Positions 1 through 5,332 of a stretch of 8,871 bases of DNA are shown here, one piece after another. The notes under the pieces are model-generated. The model was not told where the DNA came from, searched no databases, and saw only the letters and a list, made by a program, of their open reading frames with translations. The position numbers and the translations under genes are program-made. The stretch lies in the NCBI GenBank assembly GCA_964470965.1, contig CAYYIS010000095.1, positions 1-8,871 on the forward strand, read 5' to 3'. Each line of letters starts with the position of its first letter. The stretch's first letter is position 1. This DNA is from CAYYIS01 sp964470965 (GTDB lineage: Bacteria; JAAXHH01; JABIQT01).

Positions 1-114
1 TACATGACATTGAGCGACGATCAGCCGCTGCTGAACTGGCTCAATCTCTGGGTGGACCAGATGGAACGTGACGGATCGTTTGACAGGCTACGGCAGAAGT
101 GGACAGGGCAGTGA
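1..114 (+). CDS. ABC transporter periplasmic solute-binding protein (family 3-like), C-terminal end only
   Basis: Frame 1 is open from the left edge to a TGA at 112-114 and gives 37 residues; the gene begins outside the window. The peptide has the pattern N-W-L-N-L-W-V-D-Q-M, then R-D-G-S-F-D-R-L-R-Q-K-W. This is the usual last amphipathic helix of family 3 solute-binding proteins (amino-acid or cyclohexadienyl-dehydratase type), which typically end with a 'W...DG...L..KW' helix. Such proteins sit in the periplasm and hand a small solute to an ABC permease. Only the tail is visible, so ligand and subfamily cannot be judged. Terminator-like stems follow 70 to 150 bp downstream, so it may end its transcription unit. 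The assignment rests on one short C-terminal motif. Confidence 0.55.
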   Translation, partial: YMTLSDDQPLLNWLNLWVDQMERDGSFDRLRQKWTGQ

Positions 115-181
115 CCGACACCCTTTAATGCCGTTGTCCACAGACCAGTACCTCTCGGTGGGCACCGTCTCAGGAATAACC

Positions 182-211
182 CTGCATATATGCAGTCAGA
201 TGCAGTTTTTT
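182..211 (+). terminator. Candidate rho-independent terminator 1
   Basis: CTGCAT (182-187) pairs with ATGCAG (200-205), giving a 6-bp stem with a 12-nt loop, directly followed by six T (206-211). A competing shorter hairpin exists because 182-195 is itself a perfect 14-bp palindrome. The site lies 68 bp after the stop of the solute-binding protein. The stem is short and AT-containing, so the call is tentative. Confidence 0.4.
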
Positions 212-270
212 CATATCATGTGTGGGTGGCGTCCCGCATGGCGGGAGTCCGCATCTGCAGTTATTTTTTT
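197..270 (+). terminator. Candidate compound terminator 2 (mutually exclusive with terminator 1)
   Basis: CAGATGC (197-203) pairs with GCATCTG (251-257), 7 bp, enclosing an inner GC-rich hairpin TCCCGC (232-237) / GCGGGA (241-246) with a 3-nt loop. A T-rich tail follows (261-270, ending in seven T). Its left arm uses the same bases as the right arm of the stem at 182-205, so only one of the two can form at a time. This is seen in the sequence; termination itself is inferred. Confidence 0.4.
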
Positions 271-445
271 AGATCGTTTTTCCGTCTGCGTATCGGAAGA
301 TCTCTTTGCCCTGAAGCCGTCTCCCTCCAACCTTCACGAGGATCACCGCTCAAAAAACCAGGGAAGGAATCCAAGGCACCATCTAACCTGAACAGGGTCA
401 GGCCATTTCGCAAAATAGAACAGGTCCCTACACTCGAATCGATAT

Positions 446-1699
446 CTACCCGCGCACCACTACCGGACTCGCGGAGGCTCTGCGGAACAGGTCTTCAAAC
501 TCACTCGTTCCATCGTCATCCACCAATGCTGTTGCGCTGCCCCAGTCGTCTACCGGGCGGTTACCACCCTGAAAGAAGGTCCATTTCTGTCCGGAATCGA
601 CGAAGTAGATCTTCGTACCACCCGGACGTGTCACTTCCGTAAGCCGCCTCGGTAGTGAATGGTCTGCTTTGTCCACCCGGTAACGCTCCAGTGCATCTTC
701 GTCCAGTTCGATCCCCAGACCGGGCGCTTCAGGCACACGGGCATGGCCATCCACAACAGGCATACGTTCTTTGAGCAGGGAATGTTCATAGAGTTCATGG
801 CAGGTGATCGTCGGCCACTGGGCGTGACTAAGCACCGCACTTAAGTGTAGCGACAAAGCCGTGGTGGGGGCGGCTCCCACCATCTGAAGGAAAAACGGCA
901 TATTCACATTGGCCGCCGTTGCCCCCTGGCTCATTATTTGCGATACGCCACCACCGATCACCCAACCGTCACAAACACCCCCCAACTCCAAACCTTCACG
1001 AGCGCCGATAGCCCCGTAGTGATGGGCGACCGCTGTCTCGATCTGTGACCGCATGAAATGGTTCCCCGAGGCGTCGTGTCGCGGAATAGGATCTTCGTAA
1101 ATTTTGATTTTTGGAAAATCCCGTTCCAGTTCGCGCAGAATGGGTATGGCATTGCTCGCGTTGTTGAGGAATGCGTTCCAGTCGGCGTCTATATGGAAAT
1201 GATCGGGGGTAACCTCGCTGATCCTCCGCACCGTCTCACGCACGTCCCACCAGGGACGGGTTTTAATCTTAATCGATGTATACCCCAGCGCGACTGCGGT
1301 CTTCGCCTCGACCTCATAGTTCTCCGGTGACATATCGTGGTCCCAGAACGAGATGGCGCACCAGTCCCTGTGCTTGTCACCCAGTAATCGATACAGCGGT
1401 ACCCCTGCGATTTTCCCAGCTGCGTCGAATAGCGCCATCTGCAATCCTGCACCCAAGGAATCATCCCACATCAGCTCAAACGGCGAGTGGCCGATTACGC
1501 GTTCCTCATCCTGAACCCGCCCCCACGTATAATTCTGTATGGTCTCCCCCCACCCTACTATTACCTTATCAACTTCAACTCGGGTGATCTCCAGTTCAGA
1601 CCAGGTATGAATCCCGGCTCGTTCCATCTCGGTGCGAACACGATCGACAAACGGGACATGCAGCGTAAATCGCTCGACCCCTGTAATTTTTGCGGACAT
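446..1699 (-). CDS. Enolase-superfamily protein (mandelate racemase/muconate-lactonizing-like), atypical active site
   Basis: The protein has 417 residues from the chosen ATG at 1699. Family members remove a proton next to a carboxylate with Mg2+ and then epimerise, eliminate or cycloisomerise. An N-terminal capping domain covers about 1-125. The barrel shows S-I-K144-I-K146 (K-x-K base motif), D171 in H-I-D-A-D and E202 in Y-E-D-P-I-P, the first two metal ligands. The third ligand, expected about 25 residues later, falls on H226-H227. The strand-6 region reads C-D244-G-W-V-I-G-G-G, without the catalytic Lys of muconate cycloisomerases. About 65 residues extend past the usual end. The frame also has an ATG at 1819 (40 more residues). 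I prefer 1699 because the family-like sequence starts there and AGGGGGA precedes it, although a promoter candidate at 1871-1899 would also suit 1819. Substrate unknown. Confidence 0.85.
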   Translation of the reverse strand: MSAKITGVERFTLHVPFVDRVRTEMERAGIHTWSELEITRVEVDKVIVGWGETIQNYTWGRVQDEERVIGHSPFELMWDDSLGAGLQMALFDAAGKIAGVPLYRLLGDKHRDWCAISFWDHDMSPENYEVEAKTAVALGYTSIKIKTRPWWDVRETVRRISEVTPDHFHIDADWNAFLNNASNAIPILRELERDFPKIKIYEDPIPRHDASGNHFMRSQIETAVAHHYGAIGAREGLELGGVCDGWVIGGGVSQIMSQGATAANVNMPFFLQMVGAAPTTALSLHLSAVLSHAQWPTITCHELYEHSLLKERMPVVDGHARVPEAPGLGIELDEDALERYRVDKADHSLPRRLTEVTRPGGTKIYFVDSGQKWTFFQGGNRPVDDWGSATALVDDDGTSEFEDLFRRASASPVVVRG

Positions 1700-1870
1700 G
1701 GATTTTGATTCCCCCTGTTTTGGTTTTGCCACCATTTCCTGGCCGACCACTGCAAGTTTATGACCGTCAACCCCTAAAAATATAAGGAATGGCCAATCCC
1801 TACAAACTTTATTTGACATGATCTTTCCACATGACGATATTCAACTAATCGCTGTGTCTCTCTCCAGAAA

Positions 1871-1899
1871 ATTATTACACCCTTGGCTCCTCATGGTAA
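1871..1899 (-). promoter_or_regulatory. Candidate sigma70-like promoter for the enolase-like gene
   Basis: On the minus strand TTACCA (1899 to 1894, 4/6 to consensus) is followed after exactly 17 bp by AATAAT (1876 to 1871, 5/6). Transcription would start near 1864, about 45 nt before the ATG at 1819 and about 165 nt before the ATG at 1699. It lies 9 bp from the palindrome at 1909-1928. The promoter consensus of this lineage is unknown, so this is a pattern match only. Confidence 0.3.
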
Positions 1900-1908
1900 T
1901 TGATACTT

Positions 1909-1928
1909 GAGCGCGGTCTACCGCTCTC
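1909..1928. promoter_or_regulatory. Operator-like inverted repeat
   Basis: GAG-C-GCGGT (1909-1917) is mirrored by ACCGC-T-CTC (1920-1928) around a 2-bp centre: 8 of 9 positions pair. The centre is too tight for an RNA hairpin, which favours a DNA-binding dimer site. It sits just upstream of the leftward -35 candidate, where an activator or repressor of either divergent gene could act. No regulator gene lies in the window to pair it with. Confidence 0.35.
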
Positions 1929-2076
1929 ATTTCAACGTTCATCTTCCCTAAAAGGCGACAAATCGAAGGCCCCTATCCCAGAGGCAGGTATTTCGAGATC
2001 ATGGGTACACGCGTCAGGGGACAACCTTTAACAACCCTTCCTGCATGACATTGTGATTGACAAGGTGCGTACACCT

Positions 2077-2083
2077 AAAGGAG
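2077..2083 (+). promoter_or_regulatory. Ribosome binding site of the MetE-like gene
   Basis: AAAGGAG lies 5 nt before the ATG at 2089, a near-ideal Shine-Dalgarno sequence that fixes the start. A 5-bp inverted repeat AGGTG/CACCT (2063-2067 and 2072-2076) directly abuts it. Confidence 0.8.
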
Positions 2084-2088
2084 ATTAA

Positions 2089-3171
2089 ATGTTCGACAAA
2101 CTCTTTCCGACCATGGTGGTCGGTTCAATGCCACGGCCACAATTTTTCAGGGAAATGGTGGATCGATATCTAATGGAAGGGGGTTCGGAGGAGGACCTGC
2201 TGCGCCTTATGGACCGATCCATCCCGTATGTTGCGGCACTTCAGGAAGCAGCAGGATTGGATGTGATATCGGATGGAGAATGGCGCAGGAAGTCCTATAT
2301 CGGGATCATCGCGGATATGGTCACCGGGTTCGAACTCGAGAAAGTGGCGGTGGATTCATACCGGCACGGTGCCTACGTGGGATACACCGTTACCGGAAAG
2401 GTGGAACCGGTCTGTCCCGGTCTTTTCGCCAGGGAAGCCCGCCTGTTTAAGAGGCACACGGACCGCGAAGTCCGTGTGGCGATTCCCACCCCCTACCATG
2501 TGGGTGTCGTACAGTGGGACAGAGAGCGATCTCGGGGTGTTTATCCTACAAGACGTGACCTTGTCGAAGACCTGATCCCAATCATCCGTCAGGAGGTGAT
2601 CCTGCTGAGAGACGAAGGGGTTCGGTATATCCAATTCGATGACACCACCATCGGCCGTATCAGCGACTCCATCCGGAAAACACGCGTCGAAGCCTTAGAC
2701 GATCCTGACGGAGAGCTGGAATATGCCGTTGACTCGTTGAACCGGGTGGTAGGCGGCATTGAGGACGTCCACCTGTCCCTTCACCTATGCGGAAAACGCC
2801 AGTTGAACCTGGCCGGGGACGAAACCGGATATGATACCCTGCTGCCCGGCATAAAACATCTCAATTTTAATATGCTCATGTTCGAACTGAGCGAAGCCAC
2901 GCCCCGGGATTTGAAAATGTTAGAAGCCCTCCCGGAACATATGGAAATCGGCGTCGGCTGCGTGCACTCGAAAAAGGAAGGGGTGGATACCCCCGAACAG
3001 ATCGCCGGACGTGTCCGCCGTGTGCTGGAGGCAGTGGCACCTGAACGTATCGCCATGCACCCCGACTGTGGATTCTCCCCTGGAGCGTACTGGGATATCC
3101 CCCTGGACGAAGCCTATCACAAACTTCACAACGAAGTGCTGGCCGCGGAGATTCTTAGGTCGGAATATTGA
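2089..3171 (+). CDS. MetE-like cobalamin-independent methyltransferase, single-domain (UROD/MetE-like)
   Basis: The 360-residue protein has the TIM-barrel catalytic fold of cobalamin-independent methionine synthase without the N-terminal half of full-length MetE (about 750 residues). The opening V-G-S-M-P-R-P (11-17) and S-D-G-E-W-R (61-66) match the substrate-binding start of this family. The zinc ligands are visible: H232 and C234 in L-H-L-C-G, E266 in M-F-E-L, and C327 in H-P-D-C-G-F. I-Q-F-D-D (181-185) takes the place of the usual I-Q-I-D-E. The enzyme should move a methyl group to or from a zinc-bound thiolate in the cytoplasm. Stand-alone members occur as methionine synthases using donors other than folate and as catabolic demethylases, and the sequence does not decide which. 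The gene is isolated, divergent from the enolase-like gene, with its own strong ribosome binding site. Confidence 0.88.
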   Translation: MFDKLFPTMVVGSMPRPQFFREMVDRYLMEGGSEEDLLRLMDRSIPYVAALQEAAGLDVISDGEWRRKSYIGIIADMVTGFELEKVAVDSYRHGAYVGYTVTGKVEPVCPGLFAREARLFKRHTDREVRVAIPTPYHVGVVQWDRERSRGVYPTRRDLVEDLIPIIRQEVILLRDEGVRYIQFDDTTIGRISDSIRKTRVEALDDPDGELEYAVDSLNRVVGGIEDVHLSLHLCGKRQLNLAGDETGYDTLLPGIKHLNFNMLMFELSEATPRDLKMLEALPEHMEIGVGCVHSKKEGVDTPEQIAGRVRRVLEAVAPERIAMHPDCGFSPGAYWDIPLDEAYHKLHNEVLAAEILRSEY

Positions 3172-3187
3172 TTGATGAAAGACAGGG

Positions 3188-3202
3188 CGGGGTTTGACCC
3201 CG
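3188..3202 (+). terminator. Weak hairpin after the MetE-like gene
   Basis: CGGGG (3188-3192) and CCCCG (3198-3202) form a perfect 5-bp GC stem with loop TTTGA, 17 bp after the stop and extendable by two G-U pairs. Only TTTCT follows, so the U-tract is poor. It could serve the convergent PhyH gene equally weakly from the other side. Confidence 0.3.
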
Positions 3203-3333
3203 TTTCTCCGATCAATCCGTCTGTGAATGTGTATTACCGGTGAAGGATGGATTCAGGGCGCGCAACGGTTGTTAATCAATAGAGAAGCACAGAATCCCCG
3301 CAGAAGGCATTGGCATCGGGAAGAGTTGTTAGC

Positions 3334-4122
3334 TTATTGCTGGAGGTATTCGCCAGGAATACGGGAGCCTTCGTACTCCGCCACCGGATCTCGATTAGCA
3401 ATTGGTTCCGGTATGGGCCCATCCCAATATGCCGGGACCGTGTCGGGACGCCGGTGCCAGGCCAGGATCAGCGTTCTGCGGTCTCCCGTCTGATTTCGAT
3501 GGGCCGAATGTAGCACCCGGGCATCTGCCAGGACCAGCGATCCCGCTTTCACCATGACATTCACCTGATCCTGATGATCGCTGAACATGATCGGATGATC
3601 TTCTTCGATAAAGCGGGCACCCTGTTCGTGTGCCGGTACCAGGTCGTCATGAAGCTGAATACGCTTACGATGGGTGCCGGGAATGATTTTCAGACATCCG
3701 TTTTCGACGGAAGTGTCTTGTAGGTAATAGGACAGGAAAATGGTCTGAGGCCATGGAGAACAGCTGATGGGATCTTTCCATCTCATCCAGTCCTGATGCC
3801 AGTAAAGGGCCGGTTCTCCAGGATCCTTTGTGAGAATGATAATATTGCCATGGGCAATGAAGTCACCGTAGCCCATCCGTTCGAGGGCGCTTCGGGACGG
3901 TTGCCAGTCCAGCAATTTCTGAATGATGCTGTTGTCTTGACCATCCGTCACCACATGCTGTCCCTGGTAACGCACGTCAGGGGGCGGCACATGATCGGCC
4001 ATCAGACGCTCTGATTCCTCTCGTATCTCGTTCAAGAATTCCTCCGAGAGGACATCGTCGATTACACAAAAACCGTCACGCTGCATTTCATTGCGCTTAT
4101 CAACCGCTTCCGCAGACACCAT
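3334..4122 (-). CDS. Phytanoyl-CoA dioxygenase (PhyH) family Fe(II)/2-oxoglutarate oxygenase A
   Basis: The 262-residue protein is of normal family length and predicted cytoplasmic, with no signal peptide. The N-terminal stretch D-G-F-C-V-I-D-D-V-L (16-25) is the usual PhyH opening. The iron triad is visible: W-H109-Q-D111 (HxD) and distal H205 in D-A-R-V-L-H-S-A-H, with R216 eleven residues later as the likely 2-oxoglutarate carboxylate ligand. E-N-G-C-L-K-I-I-P-G-T-H (140-151) is the characteristic strand after the HxD. Such enzymes hydroxylate small organic substrates using O2 and 2-oxoglutarate; the substrate is unknown. AGAGGA lies 7 nt before the ATG. The gene diverges from paralogue B across 358 bp, and a leftward promoter candidate at 4192-4220 would give a leader of about 60 nt. 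No operon partner. Confidence 0.9.
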   Translation of the reverse strand: MVSAEAVDKRNEMQRDGFCVIDDVLSEEFLNEIREESERLMADHVPPPDVRYQGQHVVTDGQDNSIIQKLLDWQPSRSALERMGYGDFIAHGNIIILTKDPGEPALYWHQDWMRWKDPISCSPWPQTIFLSYYLQDTSVENGCLKIIPGTHRKRIQLHDDLVPAHEQGARFIEEDHPIMFSDHQDQVNVMVKAGSLVLADARVLHSAHRNQTGDRRTLILAWHRRPDTVPAYWDGPIPEPIANRDPVAEYEGSRIPGEYLQQ

Positions 4123-4177
4123 AAGCGTTCCTCTTTCAAATAAATTAAGGTCTCCGTTTATCTGCCGACATCCCGAC

Positions 4178-4206
4178 TTGACGTGTGGCGAAGTATGAGA
4201 TACAAT
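4178..4206 (+). promoter_or_regulatory. Candidate sigma70-like promoter for PhyH B
   Basis: TTGACG (4178-4183, 5/6 to consensus) and TACAAT (4201-4206, 5/6) are separated by the optimal 17 bp. Transcription would begin near 4213, leaving a leader of about 268 nt before the ATG at 4481. It overlaps an opposed promoter candidate at 4192-4220. Confidence 0.5.
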
Positions 4207-4220
4207 AATCCTTCTGTCAA
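4192..4220 (-). promoter_or_regulatory. Candidate sigma70-like promoter for PhyH A
   Basis: On the minus strand a perfect TTGACA (4220 to 4215) is followed after 17 bp by CATACT (4197 to 4192, 4/6). Transcription would begin near 4185, about 63 nt before the ATG at 4122, a normal leader length. Its -10 lies inside the spacer of the rightward promoter, so polymerase could not occupy both at once. Confidence 0.5.
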
Positions 4221-4317
4221 GATAATTGGAATAACCCTATCTGGCTGGTACTTCTTGCGTGGTCATTACGGGGAACCTATGTTCTGTAACGTCAGCGAAT
4301 AAGCCGGCATTGGAGCT

Positions 4318-4341
4318 ACGGAATCGGGACCGTGATTCCGT
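4318..4341. repeat. Inverted repeat in the PhyH B leader
   Basis: ACGGAATC (4318-4325) and GATTCCGT (4334-4341) are perfect 8-bp arms around an 8-bp centre. It could be an operator or, in the transcript of PhyH B, a hairpin. There is no T-run after it, so it is not a simple terminator. It ends inside the first direct-repeat copy at 4340-4350. Confidence 0.5.
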
Positions 4342-4452
4342 GGCGGATGTAGTCTCGCCATTGATGACACGTTAAGGGCGATCGAAAGGCCGGTGGCGGA
4401 TGTTTCCGCTGACGCAGTAAGGTTTTTGGAATTCGCATGTTTCCGCCATTGA
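4340..4452. repeat. Cluster of short direct repeats in the PhyH B leader
   Basis: Three repeated words are seen: GTGGCGGATGT at 4340-4350 and 4393-4403; ATGTTTCCGC at 4400-4409 and 4437-4446; CGCCATTGA at 4356-4364 and 4444-4452. Both units run GTGGCGGATGT...CGCCATTGA in the same order, with 5 nt between the words in the first and 40 nt in the second, as if an ancestral segment had been duplicated and then diverged or received an insertion. GGCGGA (4342-4347, 4395-4400) can pair with TCCGCC (4442-4447), so alternative RNA folds are possible. Confidence 0.5.
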
Positions 4453-4480
4453 CCTGCAAACACGAGGGACGCATCGACCG

Positions 4481-5326
4481 ATGACGCAAATACTTCCTTT
4501 CCATCAGGACGACATGAATATAACCTCGCTCGTCCGGTCCTATATCGAAAACGGTTTCGTACTTGTTGAAGATCTGATTTCTAAAGAGGAGAGAGAAGAG
4601 ATAAGGACAGAGTTGATAAAGATTAACCGCGGGGATTATCCCTGTGCATCCATTACCCCAGAAGAAAAATATCTAACCGATGATGACCTTCTGACGCGCT
4701 ATATGTATATCGGCGAGCCCCATGTATTGAGTCCGATCTTGGGAAAGTACATCAAACACCCGGGCATTTGCCGTGTTCTCGATATGGTGGTCGGTGCACA
4801 TCTGCCATTTTGGGATGGGGCATACAAATGTATGCAGACGATGTCTGTATCCAAGAAACCGGGGGGCAACGGAAGTCCCTGGCACCAGGACGAACACCCC
4901 ATTCCAACCAGGGACCGTTCCCTAGTTGGAATCTGGTTACCGCTGGTGGACACAACCAAAGAGAACGGCTGTCTGTGGATCATCCCGGAAAGCCACAGAT
5001 CCGGGATCATCTACGAGCGGTACAGACACAACCGGCCGGAAGTGGACAGCATGCCCGAAGCCAGAGGATTTGATGTTGCCTCGGAGATCCCGATCGAGAT
5101 GAAAGCGGGCAGTATATTATTCTTTAACGGGTACCTGTTACACAGCTCGAAGAAAAACATATCCACAGGGCACCGGCCTGCCCTTACCATGCATTACTGC
5201 ACTGCCGCCTCCCTGCTGACCTGGAAAGAGCAGCGAAATTACCGCGGTATCGCTCCCGTTCGCGGGAATGATCCATATGCCCGGGAAGGTTACACCACAC
5301 CACAAACCTGGGCCGTGGTGGAATAA
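4481..5326 (+). CDS. Phytanoyl-CoA dioxygenase (PhyH) family Fe(II)/2-oxoglutarate oxygenase B
   Basis: The 281-residue protein has the complete PhyH signature. E-N-G-F-V-L-V-E-D-L-I (23-33) opens the fold. W-H135-Q-D137 is the HxD pair; E-N-G-C-L-W-I-I-P-E-S-H-R (161-173) follows on the next strand; L-L-H221-S-S is the distal ligand, and R232 in G-H-R-P-A-L-T is eleven residues on, as expected for 2-oxoglutarate. H135 to H221 is 86 residues. No signal peptide. Substrate unknown; the W-H-Q-D-E-H and S-H-R context resembles small-molecule hydroxylases of this family rather than human phytanoyl-CoA hydroxylase specifically. Start: GAGGGA lies 11 nt before the ATG at 4481; an in-frame ATG at 4514 is preceded by AGGA at only 4 nt and is second choice. 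The stop lies 6 bp from that of convergent PhyH C. A promoter candidate at 4178-4206 predicts an unusually long leader. Confidence 0.9.
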   Translation: MTQILPFHQDDMNITSLVRSYIENGFVLVEDLISKEEREEIRTELIKINRGDYPCASITPEEKYLTDDDLLTRYMYIGEPHVLSPILGKYIKHPGICRVLDMVVGAHLPFWDGAYKCMQTMSVSKKPGGNGSPWHQDEHPIPTRDRSLVGIWLPLVDTTKENGCLWIIPESHRSGIIYERYRHNRPEVDSMPEARGFDVASEIPIEMKAGSILFFNGYLLHSSKKNISTGHRPALTMHYCTAASLLTWKEQRNYRGIAPVRGNDPYAREGYTTPQTWAVVE

Positions 5327-5332
5327 AATAAA

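Larger units (their letters stand above)
115..445. other. Intergenic region between convergent genes (331 bp)
   Basis: No convincing gene lies here. Two overlapping open frames, about 107 and 150 codons, cross it but run into the antisense of the enolase-like gene and show no recognisable protein character. The region holds a T6 run (206-211) and a T7 run (264-270), each preceded by inverted repeats, described as terminator candidates. A run of six A (352-357) would be a U-run for the leftward gene, but I could not find a clean stem in front of it. Confidence 0.6.
1700..2088. other. Divergent intergenic region (or 1820-2088 if the upstream start is used)
   Basis: The region separates the leftward enolase-like gene from the rightward MetE-like gene. 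It contains a leftward sigma70-like promoter candidate (1871-1899), a 20-bp imperfect palindrome (1909-1928), a short AGGTG-CGTA-CACCT stem (2063-2076) that abuts the ribosome binding site of the MetE-like gene, and that ribosome binding site. I found no convincing rightward promoter and no additional gene. The reading frame of the enolase-like gene stays open through 1700-1819. Confidence 0.6.
4123..4480. other. Divergent intergenic region between PhyH A and PhyH B (358 bp)
   Basis: It contains two overlapping, opposed promoter candidates (4178-4206 rightward and 4192-4220 leftward), then a stretch of about 270 bp that would be the untranslated leader of PhyH B. The leader holds an 8-bp-arm inverted repeat (4318-4341) and a cluster of short direct repeats (4340-4452). 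Antisense frames of 62 to 65 codons across it have no supporting ribosome binding site or recognisable content. A 7-codon frame starting at 4279 after GGGGAACCT is the only leader-peptide-like element and is weak. Confidence 0.6.

Noticed and set aside
190..642. 150-codon rightward open frame
   Set aside because: Its second half is antisense to the enolase-like gene and its first half covers the terminator-like region; composition is Arg/Pro/Ser-rich, typical of a shadow frame.
2057..2062. TTGACA hexamer upstream of the MetE-like gene as a promoter -35
   Set aside because: The matching -10 would fall on the ribosome binding site or start codon (about 2080-2090), so no leader for the annotated start would remain.
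3175..3243. 22-codon frame starting 4 bp after the MetE-like stop
   Set aside because: It has GGAA at a plausible distance but contains the hairpin at 3188-3202 and no family resemblance; too short to support.
4279..4302. Seven-codon leader-peptide-like frame after GGGGAACCT
   Set aside because: Such short frames are common by chance; it has no run of regulatory codons and no attached terminator/antiterminator pair that I can define.
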